NCBI GenBank assembly: GCA_017615545.1
Contig: JAFZZY010000033.1
Coordinates: 1 to 64,000, forward strand
Reading direction: 5' to 3'
Length of the DNA: 64,000 nt
Origin: Lachnospiraceae bacterium
GTDB lineage: Bacteria; Bacillota; Clostridia; Lachnospirales; Lachnospiraceae
Shown here: piece after piece, positions 11,101 through 19,123 of the stretch
Numbering within the stretch: position 1 is the stretch's first letter
Layout of the letters: every line of letters starts with the position of its first letter
The notes under the pieces: generated by a model
Seen by the model: the letters and a program-made list of their open reading frames with translations, nothing else
What the model was told of the DNA's origin: nothing
The model's database searches: none
Program-made: the position numbers and the translations under genes

Positions 11101-14100
11101 AACCTTTACGACACGATCTTCTGTACGAGCGGTTTACCGCCTCTTAAACTCATCATTACCGCAAGTTTCAGTATCGTTCAGGTTCTGAACGGTACGGCAA
11201 CGCTGACATTGGGCCTGACAGGTATCGACCTGACTGCGAAAGATATCAAGGTCATGGATCAGATCGAGATCATCAAAAAGATCCAGTTGGGACTGCAGTG
11301 GTATCCGGACATCAAACTTCAGGCCGGCATCTATGTCAGCATGTTTGAAAAAACCATCGAGGGTCAGGGCTACATTATCCTCCTGGGTAAGAACTACACA
11401 GATTGGTTCTTCGAGATGTTCGTTCGTGCCGCTTTGAAGGTGCCTGAATCGGTGCCTGCGGTAGGAGGCATGACGATCGTCGGCGCGGATCTGGGTATCA
11501 GTACGGAAAAAATCTGGGGTGCCATTCAAGCCCTCTGCATCACGATCGGCGTCTCTTACTACTGGGGAGAGGATAGTGTTAACTTCGGCTCCGGCGGAGA
11601 CAAAGCACAGCCCACCTACCCGAATCTTTTGCTCAGCGGCTATGACGGCGAATGCGAGGATTTCCCCATCCTTTATGACGAGGAAAATGACCGGACTCTG
11701 TACGCGCACTTCGGTACGAACTTTGATGCGCCCAGAGGCGCGCAGGTCCTTTACGAAGGCGATCTGATCCTGATGGACGTAGCCGGCGTATGGTCGAATC
11801 TCGAGAAGACTTACCACAAGTTTAATCTCGGCAAATACAATGCAGGGAACAACGAGTCTACCGTCGTTCAGTTAAACTATAAGGCGGAAAGTCTCGAAGA
11901 GGCAAAAACACTGGCGAAGAGCTTTACCGTGAAAGACGCGCAGGATGGCGACTTCCCGATCACCTTCTATAACGGTGATAATCTGGACACTGCCAATGCG
12001 AATATCACGTGGAACAGCGAGAACGGAATGGCCGCGTATGCATTTACGGTAACAAAGGAAAACCTGTTTGATAAGAACTGGTTCATTTCCACAGGCACGA
12101 CCGTTGCAGACGTAGTTCTGTACAATGTACTGCCCATGCCGGAGCTCACTGATGTGTCAGCATCCGGTGCTATCGCTGCAGGCGGCAGCGCAGATATCGG
12201 TTGGACAGGTACCGGTCTTGACGAACTGGACAGCATCAGTTTCTTCCTTTGCTCGAGCAAAGATCCCAGTGAGGATGCAGGATATCCTCTGACCTTAGAG
12301 TATTCCCCGTCCGGACTCACGGACACGGATGTGATCCAAAACGGAAAGGCCACGTTGAATGTTCCTGCGGAAATCCCGAACGGAAACTATTATCTGCGGG
12401 CGGTCTACTCTAAGAATGAGCAGCTGAACGCCGTTATCTACAGCAACAGTACGTATAAGGTCACAAACGCAAATACCCCTGCTGCGATCGGAACTCCGAC
12501 CGTCAGCGCAGCGGGTGACCTGAAATTCAAGGTTTCCATCCCCGCTACGAATGATGCCAATACCACCGGTTACGTGGTTACGGTATACAATACAGACGGA
12601 ACGGAAACCGACATCACAGGTCTGACCTATGATAAGGCTGAAAACGGAGCGACCGTCTTCGAGATCGGCGGCAGTTATATCGCGCCGGTGAAGTCGGATA
12701 GCACAAACCCGGACTCCGCCGCCACAGGGTTGACGACCTACGGCCTTAAGGGCAAAACGAACTATGTCATCGGTGTCACACCTTACAAATTGGCGGACAT
12801 GGATGGTGACGGAGTGCAGGATACTATCGTTTACGGAACGGAAAAACGGTCCTCTGCGACCATGCTTCCGCAGGCGGTTACTCCTACGGCTAACCTTACC
12901 GTTGACGGAAAGGCCCTGACGACCATTTCCGAAATGAAGGAAGGAAGCACATTCCCTGTATTCACAACGGATGCCTTCAATATCAAAGCATCCTTCTCGG
13001 AAGCAGTCAGCGGCATTTGGACGCTGGACAACAGCGAACTTTGGGCGAAGGCTGACAGCGACACTTCCGTTGTTTCAGGAACATTTAAAAACACAAAGGA
13101 TACATTCCTCAATATTCCGGAGCTCAGCGACGGGGATCATACCCTGACCCTGACCGGAAAGGCGGCGGATGGAGATAGCTTCTCTTATAGCTATCACTTC
13201 ACCGTCGATACCACAGCACCCAGGCTGATCCTTTCGTCCCCGCTTAACGGAAGTCCTTTCCGTGCGGATGGTACTCTGACCATCGCCGGTGTGACGGATG
13301 AAGATGCGAAACTCATGATCAGCATCGACGGAGGACTTCAGCAGAAACTGACAGTCACGAGAAATGCAGACGGAGTATTCTCAGAAACGATCAGCATTCC
13401 GAATTATGACAGTGCAGCCATCCACAGCCTGAGTATTTACGCGGCAGATCCCAACGGAAACCGCACAGAGCTTAAGGAGATCTCCGTGATCCACCCGGCT
13501 CTCGGCGATCTGGACGATATCGTAGTCATGGTCGACGGCGCAGTTCCGGATAGCGGTTGCATCAGCACGGTATTCCCTGCAAATGACGTCGCACTGTCAG
13601 TCACCGGTGTCACTTCGGACGGCAAGCGTTTTGCTATGGATCCGTCGAGAGTGTTCTGGAGAAGTTTTGCTGCCGATGGTAACATCACGATCGACGACGG
13701 CAAATTAAACTACTCCGATTATTCGAAGGGCTTCGTAGAAGCTATGGTCGAAGTATCTACCGGCGCGTACCTGACTTCTTCAATCGTACTTAATTCCGAG
13801 TTGCCCGGCAACACAGTATCCGTTTCAGCTACATTGGGCGGACAGGCGACCGGCGGCGGAGAATACAATGTGGGAGACAGCGTAACGTTGACAGCGGTTC
13901 CCGAAGATGACTATCGTTTTGATGGTTGGGAACTGAGCGGCGTTGACGGCTTGGATCTCACCAGCGCAACACTGAATTTCACCATGCCGGAGAACTCCGT
14001 TTCGGCAAAGGCTCGTTTCGTTACAACTGTGATCGTCGGAGATCTGAACGGTGATGGTACTCTGGACGAGGCGGATCTGACACTGCTGAAGGATTACCTG

Positions 14101-16587
14101 CTTGGTAAAGACGTGACACTTACAAACTCCGGAGATCTCAACGGAGACGGCAGCGTAAATACACTGGATCTGATCCACCTGTATAAATACCTGCTGAATA
14201 ACGAGGGCAATTCCTCCAACGTGATGACGGATGCCCCGATCCTGACACTTTCAAAAGTGATCGCAGAGCCCGGTGAGGATGTAACGATCCAGGTTGACCT
14301 TTCCGAGAACCCCGGTATCATGGCGATGCTGCTTAAGATCAATTATGATCATGCATTGCTCACATTGACCGGATGTGAAGACGGTGGTCTGACCAAATGG
14401 GATCAGAACGGCGACTCGGTTCTGTGGCTGGGTAAGACGGACAGCGGCTATAACGGTACAGTGCTCAATCTGAACTTCCATGTTTCGGACAGCGCAACTC
14501 CCGGCAGTATTGCCATTATGCTTGCAAGTGAAAGCGGCAACGTGGGCAATTACAGCGAGAACGCTTTCCTGCCGACCTTTACAGCAGGAGCAGTTCATAT
14601 TCACGAGTGGAACGCGCCGACCTACACCTGGTCGGATGACCTCGGAACCGTAACCGCTAAGGCAGTCTGCGCGGGCGATGCTTCCCATGTGGAAGAGGAA
14701 GTAGCAAAGACTATCTATACCGTAACAACAATGCCGACCGGTGATAAGAACGGTACAGGTACTTACACGGCAACCTTTAAGAACACACGGTTCGCTGCAC
14801 AGACCAAGACGGTAGATATCCCGGCGACCGGTTTTGATTATGAGACACCGACCTATACCTGGTCAGATGATCTCAGCACCGTGACTGCAAAGGTGGTATG
14901 CACGAATGACGCTTCCCATACAGTGGAAGAGACAGTAAATACCGTTTATGCAGTGACAACACAAGCGACTTGCAAAGAAGAGGGTGCAGGCACTTACACG
15001 GCAACGTTTAAGAATGCAATGCTCTCAACGCAGGTGAAGACAGTAACCATTCCTGCGACGGGCCATAACTATGGCGAGCCGACCTACACTTGGGCGGACG
15101 ACAAGAGCGCCGTGACTGCAAAAGTAGTCTGCGCGAACGATGCTTCCCATGTGATCGAGGAGACCGTTGACACGACGTATGCTGTATCTACATTGCCTAC
15201 GGTTGAAAAAGAAGGCACGGGCGTTTACACGGCAACATTTACCAATACAAGGTTCTCAACGCAGACCAAGACAGTGACCATTCCGGTTACGATCCGCGTC
15301 TATGGTGAGCCGACCTACACTTGGGCCGCTGACAACAGCACCGTAACAGCTAAGGCAGTCTGCAAGGATGATGCATCGGATGTGATCGAGGAGACCGTGA
15401 ACACCACATATATGGTGACAAAGTATCCGACGGAAGCTGAAGAAGGCACAGGCACATATACGGCTTCATTTACCAATGAAATGTTCTCAACGCAGACGAA
15501 GACAGTATCTATTCCGTCGACGGGTCATAAGTATGGCACACCTACCTATAGCTGGGCTGATGATAACAAGTCCGTGACTGCGAAGGTGGTTTGTCTGGAC
15601 GATGCATCCCAGTCGGTTGAGGAAACGGTAGAAACAACTTACACTGTAATGACGGCTCCGGGTTGCGAAACCGATGGAGCGGGTATCTACAGGGTGAACT
15701 TTACGAACACCTTGTTCTCATCGCAGTCGAAGACGGTGACCCTGTTTGCAACAGGCCATGACTGGGGCATCCCGACCTATGTATGGGCGGAAGATAACAG
15801 CTCCGTGACAGCTAAGGTTGTCTGCAACAAAGACACCTCCCATGTGATCGAAGAGACAGTCAAGACCGTCTATGAAGTAACAACTTTCCCGACCGGTGAA
15901 AGAGAAGGCACAGGCACTTACACAGCGACATTCACCAATGCAATGTTCTCTGCACAGGTGAAGACGGAAACCATTGCTGCAACAGAACACACCTACGGCG
16001 TACCGACCTATGTCTGGAGCGAAGACGGAAAATCCGTAACTGCAAAAGCAGTAAGCATGGATGATGAAAGCGTTGTGCTTGAAGAGACAGTGACCGCGGA
16101 ATTCGTTGTGGAGACCGAGGCTACCTGTGAAACCGAAGGAAAGGGCGTTTACACGGCTAAATTCAACAATCTGCTGTTCTCAACGCAGACTAAGGAAGAG
16201 GTCATCCCTGCGAAGGGACATGAATGGGATGCTCCGACCTACGTATGGGCCGAAGATAACAGTACCGTGACCGCTAAGATCGTTTGTAAAAACGACGCTT
16301 CCCATGTTGTGGAAGAGACAGTAAACTCCACGTATGTGGTAACAACACCTGCGGGTGAAGGCGTAGAAGGCACAGGCACCTACACGGCGACCTTCTCGAA
16401 TGCGCTGTTCTCCGCACAGACCGTAACAGTAAGCATTCCTGCAACGGCAGAAAAGGAAACATCGGACAAAAACATCGTTCCGTATGTGATCCTGGCCATC
16501 GCAGGTGCGGCAGCATTGATCTCGATCATCATCGTGCTGCTTGTTTGGAAGAAAAAGAAGTCGGGCGGTAAAAAAGCGTCCAAGTAA
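8170..16587 (+). CDS. Giant membrane-anchored surface protein with dockerin, cohesin-like module and 8 x 77-aa repeats
   Basis: Predicted 2805-aa protein. Order seen: signal peptide (1-27); a large beta-rich region whose start resembles a carbohydrate-active beta-sandwich; Ig-like segments including DTTAPRLILSS; an InlB/Bacterial_repeat-like module (about 1883-1953, YRFDGWELSG); a type I dockerin with two Ca-binding loops (1956-2018, both containing GDLNGDG); a cohesin-like module directly after it (about 2022-2140, with PGEDVTIQVDL, NPGIMAMLLKINYD and GTVLNLNFHV); eight 77-aa repeats (2145-2760); one C-terminal helix (about 2768-2790); and a Lys-rich cytoplasmic tail. It starts 11 bp after the secreted giant with a GGAG site upstream. 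The architecture suggests a cell-bound scaffold or receptor; the ligand is unknown. The N-terminal region is not assigned to a family. Confidence 0.85.
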   Translation: MRNMKRFLAILLCIALILPMRPAYVSAKDEDVLKLNNGYIEVSVSKKNGGFLVNTVEGNQLKKSDNNKKLLYHSDAYDTSFVSFRVGEGAEAKDYIFGGKYDTSSAVKVTQATAGGDIVAVWSVDGITFTQTITLAADNAGEHGMVSISLVAQNNSGAAVPVQARILLDTCLGDQDYAYYQVSGGSLTNTMKTEQIITDEASLRSFYAVDDIGSPTLNAYVVSSPTKAAIGHWNNLAASLFDFAPNTSLNFTNAINDYLTADSACALYYDLGTVGNGQSGSVVGYYGVYSNHTVSLDNRVAINTVAPLRLELNSDKSAYVRQSEVGIADFAVTVSAENYNSKTSGDLENVILAVRSTSGLRSLDDNGKAMNGFEFDSVDPLTIPYTKMAEGETITKTLYFQAQTPVNASYDRITIGMYKGSVTSENLLGEKTVYILLPGSDGNIPKVSFVSMTPDTIYSSGTRHLYVAVTNETILSNALAQGTCFVKAYSADGKTVREIPSDAITVTDGIADIAISNDISLALGSWYLQLEWTDDAVSNGIVTRDYQKQTSSILNFTVSDDPKYKNESYGVLAAVKYKVGSGSSQTFKYRLESFKDENAFKAFAEDKDHKWNEILLVFRGEFTGDNRYPVKDENGKIVGFRYYTAVSTKNVDPDTRETKVDNCITINNCLDFEGGTMSVYYEDYENVSQDRAMESAILTEFDGDLYTSDERSSVWTGKAGLSKLVQGQDFALIQYDQNGVRKSTPAEAITLIWPNVFSYAQTLAGMAFKLAYGQFGVMKNGDGSEIGRTIGFAASLSLSFMSSPTPEDDTAAPDTYFDRMKELWKDWRGASIYQYAYHGDRFNKLTNIDMNDSTTAHNNAEKGVAASVMVKDILFGCGQGFVGLNFTVSVTVKNLIDELPKVEGTLSINTINNWSFGMSGSCKFTDNMKMEAKLSFKSYNNIPVPDDFYFYIGGFKPGLNVDGGGVLWLTGGGGGFSNLYDTIFCTSGLPPLKLIITASFSIVQVLNGTATLTLGLTGIDLTAKDIKVMDQIEIIKKIQLGLQWYPDIKLQAGIYVSMFEKTIEGQGYIILLGKNYTDWFFEMFVRAALKVPESVPAVGGMTIVGADLGISTEKIWGAIQALCITIGVSYYWGEDSVNFGSGGDKAQPTYPNLLLSGYDGECEDFPILYDEENDRTLYAHFGTNFDAPRGAQVLYEGDLILMDVAGVWSNLEKTYHKFNLGKYNAGNNESTVVQLNYKAESLEEAKTLAKSFTVKDAQDGDFPITFYNGDNLDTANANITWNSENGMAAYAFTVTKENLFDKNWFISTGTTVADVVLYNVLPMPELTDVSASGAIAAGGSADIGWTGTGLDELDSISFFLCSSKDPSEDAGYPLTLEYSPSGLTDTDVIQNGKATLNVPAEIPNGNYYLRAVYSKNEQLNAVIYSNSTYKVTNANTPAAIGTPTVSAAGDLKFKVSIPATNDANTTGYVVTVYNTDGTETDITGLTYDKAENGATVFEIGGSYIAPVKSDSTNPDSAATGLTTYGLKGKTNYVIGVTPYKLADMDGDGVQDTIVYGTEKRSSATMLPQAVTPTANLTVDGKALTTISEMKEGSTFPVFTTDAFNIKASFSEAVSGIWTLDNSELWAKADSDTSVVSGTFKNTKDTFLNIPELSDGDHTLTLTGKAADGDSFSYSYHFTVDTTAPRLILSSPLNGSPFRADGTLTIAGVTDEDAKLMISIDGGLQQKLTVTRNADGVFSETISIPNYDSAAIHSLSIYAADPNGNRTELKEISVIHPALGDLDDIVVMVDGAVPDSGCISTVFPANDVALSVTGVTSDGKRFAMDPSRVFWRSFAADGNITIDDGKLNYSDYSKGFVEAMVEVSTGAYLTSSIVLNSELPGNTVSVSATLGGQATGGGEYNVGDSVTLTAVPEDDYRFDGWELSGVDGLDLTSATLNFTMPENSVSAKARFVTTVIVGDLNGDGTLDEADLTLLKDYLLGKDVTLTNSGDLNGDGSVNTLDLIHLYKYLLNNEGNSSNVMTDAPILTLSKVIAEPGEDVTIQVDLSENPGIMAMLLKINYDHALLTLTGCEDGGLTKWDQNGDSVLWLGKTDSGYNGTVLNLNFHVSDSATPGSIAIMLASESGNVGNYSENAFLPTFTAGAVHIHEWNAPTYTWSDDLGTVTAKAVCAGDASHVEEEVAKTIYTVTTMPTGDKNGTGTYTATFKNTRFAAQTKTVDIPATGFDYETPTYTWSDDLSTVTAKVVCTNDASHTVEETVNTVYAVTTQATCKEEGAGTYTATFKNAMLSTQVKTVTIPATGHNYGEPTYTWADDKSAVTAKVVCANDASHVIEETVDTTYAVSTLPTVEKEGTGVYTATFTNTRFSTQTKTVTIPVTIRVYGEPTYTWAADNSTVTAKAVCKDDASDVIEETVNTTYMVTKYPTEAEEGTGTYTASFTNEMFSTQTKTVSIPSTGHKYGTPTYSWADDNKSVTAKVVCLDDASQSVEETVETTYTVMTAPGCETDGAGIYRVNFTNTLFSSQSKTVTLFATGHDWGIPTYVWAEDNSSVTAKVVCNKDTSHVIEETVKTVYEVTTFPTGEREGTGTYTATFTNAMFSAQVKTETIAATEHTYGVPTYVWSEDGKSVTAKAVSMDDESVVLEETVTAEFVVETEATCETEGKGVYTAKFNNLLFSTQTKEEVIPAKGHEWDAPTYVWAEDNSTVTAKIVCKNDASHVVEETVNSTYVVTTPAGEGVEGTGTYTATFSNALFSAQTVTVSIPATAEKETSDKNIVPYVILAIAGAAALISIIIVLLVWKKKKSGGKKASK
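13816..14590 (+). other. Region coding for InlB-like repeat, dockerin and cohesin-like module
   Basis: Within the 2805-aa gene. The dockerin has two repeats with the Ca-loop pattern D-x-N-x-D-G followed by an LxxLxxYLL helix, spaced as in type I dockerins. The next ~120 residues match the strand pattern of cohesins: a proline-glycine start, a VxVxL strand, NPGI, a YD turn, and G-x-x-L-x-x-L-x-F-x-V. The dockerin call is firm; the cohesin call rests on pattern only. Confidence 0.7.
14602..16449 (+). repeat. Eight tandem 231-bp coding repeats (77 aa each)
   Basis: The eight units begin at 14602, 14833, 15064, 15295, 15526, 15757, 15988 and 16219, with no length change in any copy. Each encodes a start like H-x-W/Y-x-x-PTYxW, then DxxxVTAK, a VC pair (VS in unit 7), an EETV-like segment, GTGxYTA, and ends near TKTVxIPATG. 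Units differ clearly in sequence, so the array is not a recent expansion. The constant length implies a fixed structural module that raises the head of the protein above the wall. Confidence 0.95.
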
Positions 16588-16603
16588 TCGTAAGAGGCAT
16601 CCT

Positions 16604-17650
16604 ATGAAACGAAAGAGATTTTTCTCAATTTTTCTGATGTTATGTTTGCTTATGCTCATGCCGGCAGCTGCGCTGCCGGTAAGGGCAGAGGCTGCCCCGA
16701 ATCCGGGACAGGCTCAAGCAGACGAAACGGAAGAAAAGGCTTCGGTCCGGATCGCGTTTATTGACAGCGGGATCTCTACGAAGCATATTGACAGCTCTAA
16801 AGTTTTACAGGGTGCCAATTATATCTTTCGGGATTCGGATACCCAGGACCGCGTCGGCCACGGCACAGCCACCGCCGGACTGGTTTTGGGTGCTGAGGAC
16901 CAGCGAGTCACCGGCATATGTCCGGATGCCCTGGCGGTTCCTCTGGTAGTGGTGGATAAATATCCATCCGGCGCAGAGAAGAACGGCGGACCGGAGGCTT
17001 TGTGTGAAGCACTCTATGATGCTGTAGATCGTTTCGGTTGCCGGATCGTGAATATCAGTCTTTGCACGACGGAAGATTCGCAGGAACTTCGTGAAGCGGT
17101 CGCTTATGCGGAGGCAAAGGGTGTCGTTTTGATCGCTGCTGTCGGAAACGACGGAGAAGATGGGCAGACCTATTATCCCGCAGCGTATGAAACGGTGATC
17201 GCCGTTGGCTCGACAGACGGAGATACGGTCGCGCATTTTTCCCAAAGCGGTGCTGATATCCTCACGGAAGGAAAGAACCTGCTCACAGCCACAAATCGCA
17301 ATTCAGCGACTCCGGTATCGGTATCAGGGACCTCGTATTCCTGTGCTTTGATCTCCGGGATCTGTGCGCGGCTGATCGCGGATCATCCCGAACTGACACC
17401 TGAGACTGTGCGAAAAACTCTATTTGCGCATGCAGAGGATCTGTTGGAGCCGGGGTTTGATTCAAGAAGCGGCTGGGGCGTTATCTCAGCCTACCAAAAC
17501 GACTGGTATACGCAGTCGGGCACTCCGGATACGCCACAGGTGAAAGCGGACAGCCGGCAGGATCTGGGGTACAGAGTATTGCAATTCTGCTGGAATCGAT
17601 TGACCGCTTTCTTAAAAAATTTCAAGGCTTCTATATGTACACGTCGATGA
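16604..17650 (+). CDS. Secreted subtilisin-like serine protease (S8 family)
   Basis: Predicted 348-aa protein with a signal peptide (about 1-29). The catalytic triad is visible: Asp54 in AFIDSGIS, His86 in GHGTATAG, Ser244 in SGTSYSCALISG; Asn182 (AAVGND) fits the oxyanion position. There is almost no room for a propeptide between the signal and the catalytic domain, so it may need no inhibitor-type prodomain or be activated differently. The C-terminal ~40 residues are basic and without a clear anchor. ATG 16604 has AAGAGG upstream and follows the anchored giant by 16 bp, so it should belong to the same operon and probably cuts or matures the giant proteins. The protease assignment is firm; the substrate is inferred. 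Confidence 0.93.
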   Translation: MKRKRFFSIFLMLCLLMLMPAAALPVRAEAAPNPGQAQADETEEKASVRIAFIDSGISTKHIDSSKVLQGANYIFRDSDTQDRVGHGTATAGLVLGAEDQRVTGICPDALAVPLVVVDKYPSGAEKNGGPEALCEALYDAVDRFGCRIVNISLCTTEDSQELREAVAYAEAKGVVLIAAVGNDGEDGQTYYPAAYETVIAVGSTDGDTVAHFSQSGADILTEGKNLLTATNRNSATPVSVSGTSYSCALISGICARLIADHPELTPETVRKTLFAHAEDLLEPGFDSRSGWGVISAYQNDWYTQSGTPDTPQVKADSRQDLGYRVLQFCWNRLTAFLKNFKASICTRR

Positions 17651-17679
17651 GGAAATGAAGGTGGAAATATCTTCCCCTA

Positions 17680-17707
17680 TTGACATATCAAGAAGAACTG
17701 GTATAAT
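17680..17707 (+). promoter_or_regulatory. Promoter of the pheST operon
   Basis: TTGACA (17680-17685), 16 bp spacer, TATAAT (17702-17707). It lies just after the subtilase gene and before the T-box leader. Confidence 0.85.
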
Positions 17708-17711
17708 TAGT

Positions 17712-17750
17712 ATTCAGAGGGGCGTGACGTTCCTCTGAATATTTTATTTT
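17712..17750 (+). terminator. Terminator-like hairpin at the pheST transcription start
   Basis: A perfect 9-bp dyad (ATTCAGAGG at 17712-17720, CCTCTGAAT at 17732-17740) is followed by ATTTTATTTT. It could end transcription from the subtilase operon. Because the pheST promoter lies upstream of it and the start point would fall at the first stem bases, pheST transcripts begin with a shortened stem. Confidence 0.6.
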
Positions 17751-17751
17751 G

Positions 17752-17997
17752 ACGTTGAAGATGCAGCAGTAGATCGCATTTGGGACCGCACAGAGAGCGA
17801 CGGCAGGTGGAAAGTCGCAGGAGGATGGGATCGAATTTTCGGCATCTGAGTCTTCGCTGCTACGGGCTGTCAGTCCGATGTGGCGAATGTATCCCCTGCA
17901 TTAAAGGGTTCGAGTGAGAAGGAAGCGTTTTCCTTCTAATTTGGGTGGTACCGCGAGCAATCGTCCCAATGAGGGATGATGGCTCTATTTTTTTATT
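17752..17997 (+). promoter_or_regulatory. T-box leader, phenylalanine type
   Basis: The conserved T-box GGGTGGTACCGCG is at 17943-17955, and an AGAGAG element of stem I lies near 17791. A TTC triplet in the expected specifier region (near 17838) fits tRNA-Phe, as does the pheS gene downstream. The terminator stem is GAGCAATCGTCCC (17955-17967) against GGGATGATGGCTC, followed by TATTTTTTT. Uncharged tRNA-Phe should stabilise the antiterminator and raise pheST expression. Confidence 0.93.
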
Positions 17998-18059
17998 CGG
18001 ATCTCGAGTGAGGAATAGAGTGACATCGTCCATACTGAAGAGTATAGGAGGAAGAAACC

Positions 18060-19088
18060 ATGAATGAAAAGTTTGAGAGTATCAAAAACGAGATCCTGAA
18101 CGGGATCGAAGACCTGCAGAGTTCGAAGGCCGTTTATGAACTGAAAAAACATTTCCTCGATTCGAAGTCCGGTAAGATCGGCCTTCTGATGAAGGAGATG
18201 AAGAATATCGCGCCGGAAGAGAGAGCCGGCTTCGGTAAGGGCGTCAACGACCTGAAGGAATGGGCGTTGCAGCGTTTTGCCGAACTGGATGAGAAGATCA
18301 AGGCAAAGGAACTGCAGATGCGCTACGAGCAGGAGAAGATCGACGTGACCGAGCCTGCAGAAGCGGTAAAAAGCGGAAACCTGCATCCCATCACGCAGAT
18401 GCGTAACGAGATCATCGACGTATTCGCGGGCATGGGCTTTGAAGTTGTGGAGAATAAAGAGATCGAGAACGATTATTATAACTTCACGGCATTGAATACA
18501 CCGAAGGATCACCCTGCCAGAGATATGCAGGATACCTTCTACCTGTCTCCGGAGTTCCTGTTGGCAACGCAGACCTCGGCAGCACAGATCCACACGATGG
18601 AAGCGAAGAAGCCGCCCATCAAGATCCTGTGCCCCGGTAAGGTTTTCCGTTCGGACGATGACGCGACGCATTCGCCGATGTTCCATCAGATGGAGGGCCT
18701 GGTCGTTGATAAGAAGATCACACTTTGCGACCTGAAGGGCATGCTGGATGTTTTCGTTCAGAAGATCTATGGCGAAGGCACGACAACGCGCCTGCGTCCC
18801 TCCTATTTCCCGTTCACGGAGCCTTCCGTAGAAGTCGATGTCAGCTGCTTCGAGTGCGGCGGCAAGGGCTGCAAACTGTGTAAGGGCACCGGTTGGATCG
18901 AGATCCTCGGCGCCGGCATTGTAAACCGCAAGGTGCTTTCCAATTGCGGCATTGACCCGGATGAGTACAGCGGCCTGGCGTTCGGTATCGGAATCGAGCG
19001 TGCGACCATGCTGAAGTACGGCATCAACAACATCAAGCTTTTGTTTGAGTCCGATCTGCGTGTTCTGGATCAGATCGACAACAACTGA
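18060..19088 (+). CDS. pheS: Phenylalanine-tRNA ligase alpha subunit
   Basis: Predicted 342-aa catalytic subunit that charges tRNA-Phe as an alpha2-beta2 enzyme with PheT. The N-terminal ~85 residues form the tRNA-binding coiled coil; class II motifs follow, including [19 protein letters not shown] (motif 2 area) and [11 protein letters not shown] (motif 3). A cysteine cluster [12 protein letters not shown] (C263, C266, C271, C274) is seen, as in many bacterial PheS. The segment [10 protein letters not shown] carries Ala and Gln where the familiar form is LLRTHTSPVQ. The gene sits behind a Phe T-box with GGAGGAAG before ATG and is followed 35 bp later by pheT. Confidence 0.97.
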   Translation: MNEKFESIKNEILNGIEDLQSSKAVYELKKHFLDSKSGKIGLLMKEMKNIAPEERAGFGKGVNDLKEWALQRFAELDEKIKAKELQMRYEQEKIDVTEPAEAVKSGNLHPITQMRNEIIDVFAGMGFEVVENKEIENDYYNFTALNTPKDHPARDMQDTFYLSPEFLLATQTSAAQIHTMEAKKPPIKILCPGKVFRSDDDATHSPMFHQMEGLVVDKKITLCDLKGMLDVFVQKIYGEGTTTRLRPSYFPFTEPSVEVDVSCFECGGKGCKLCKGTGWIEILGAGIVNRKVLSNCGIDPDEYSGLAFGIGIERATMLKYGINNIKLLFESDLRVLDQIDNN

Positions 19089-19123
19089 TGCCGCCGGGAT
19101 CTTGAAGAAAGAGAGGAAAGAAT

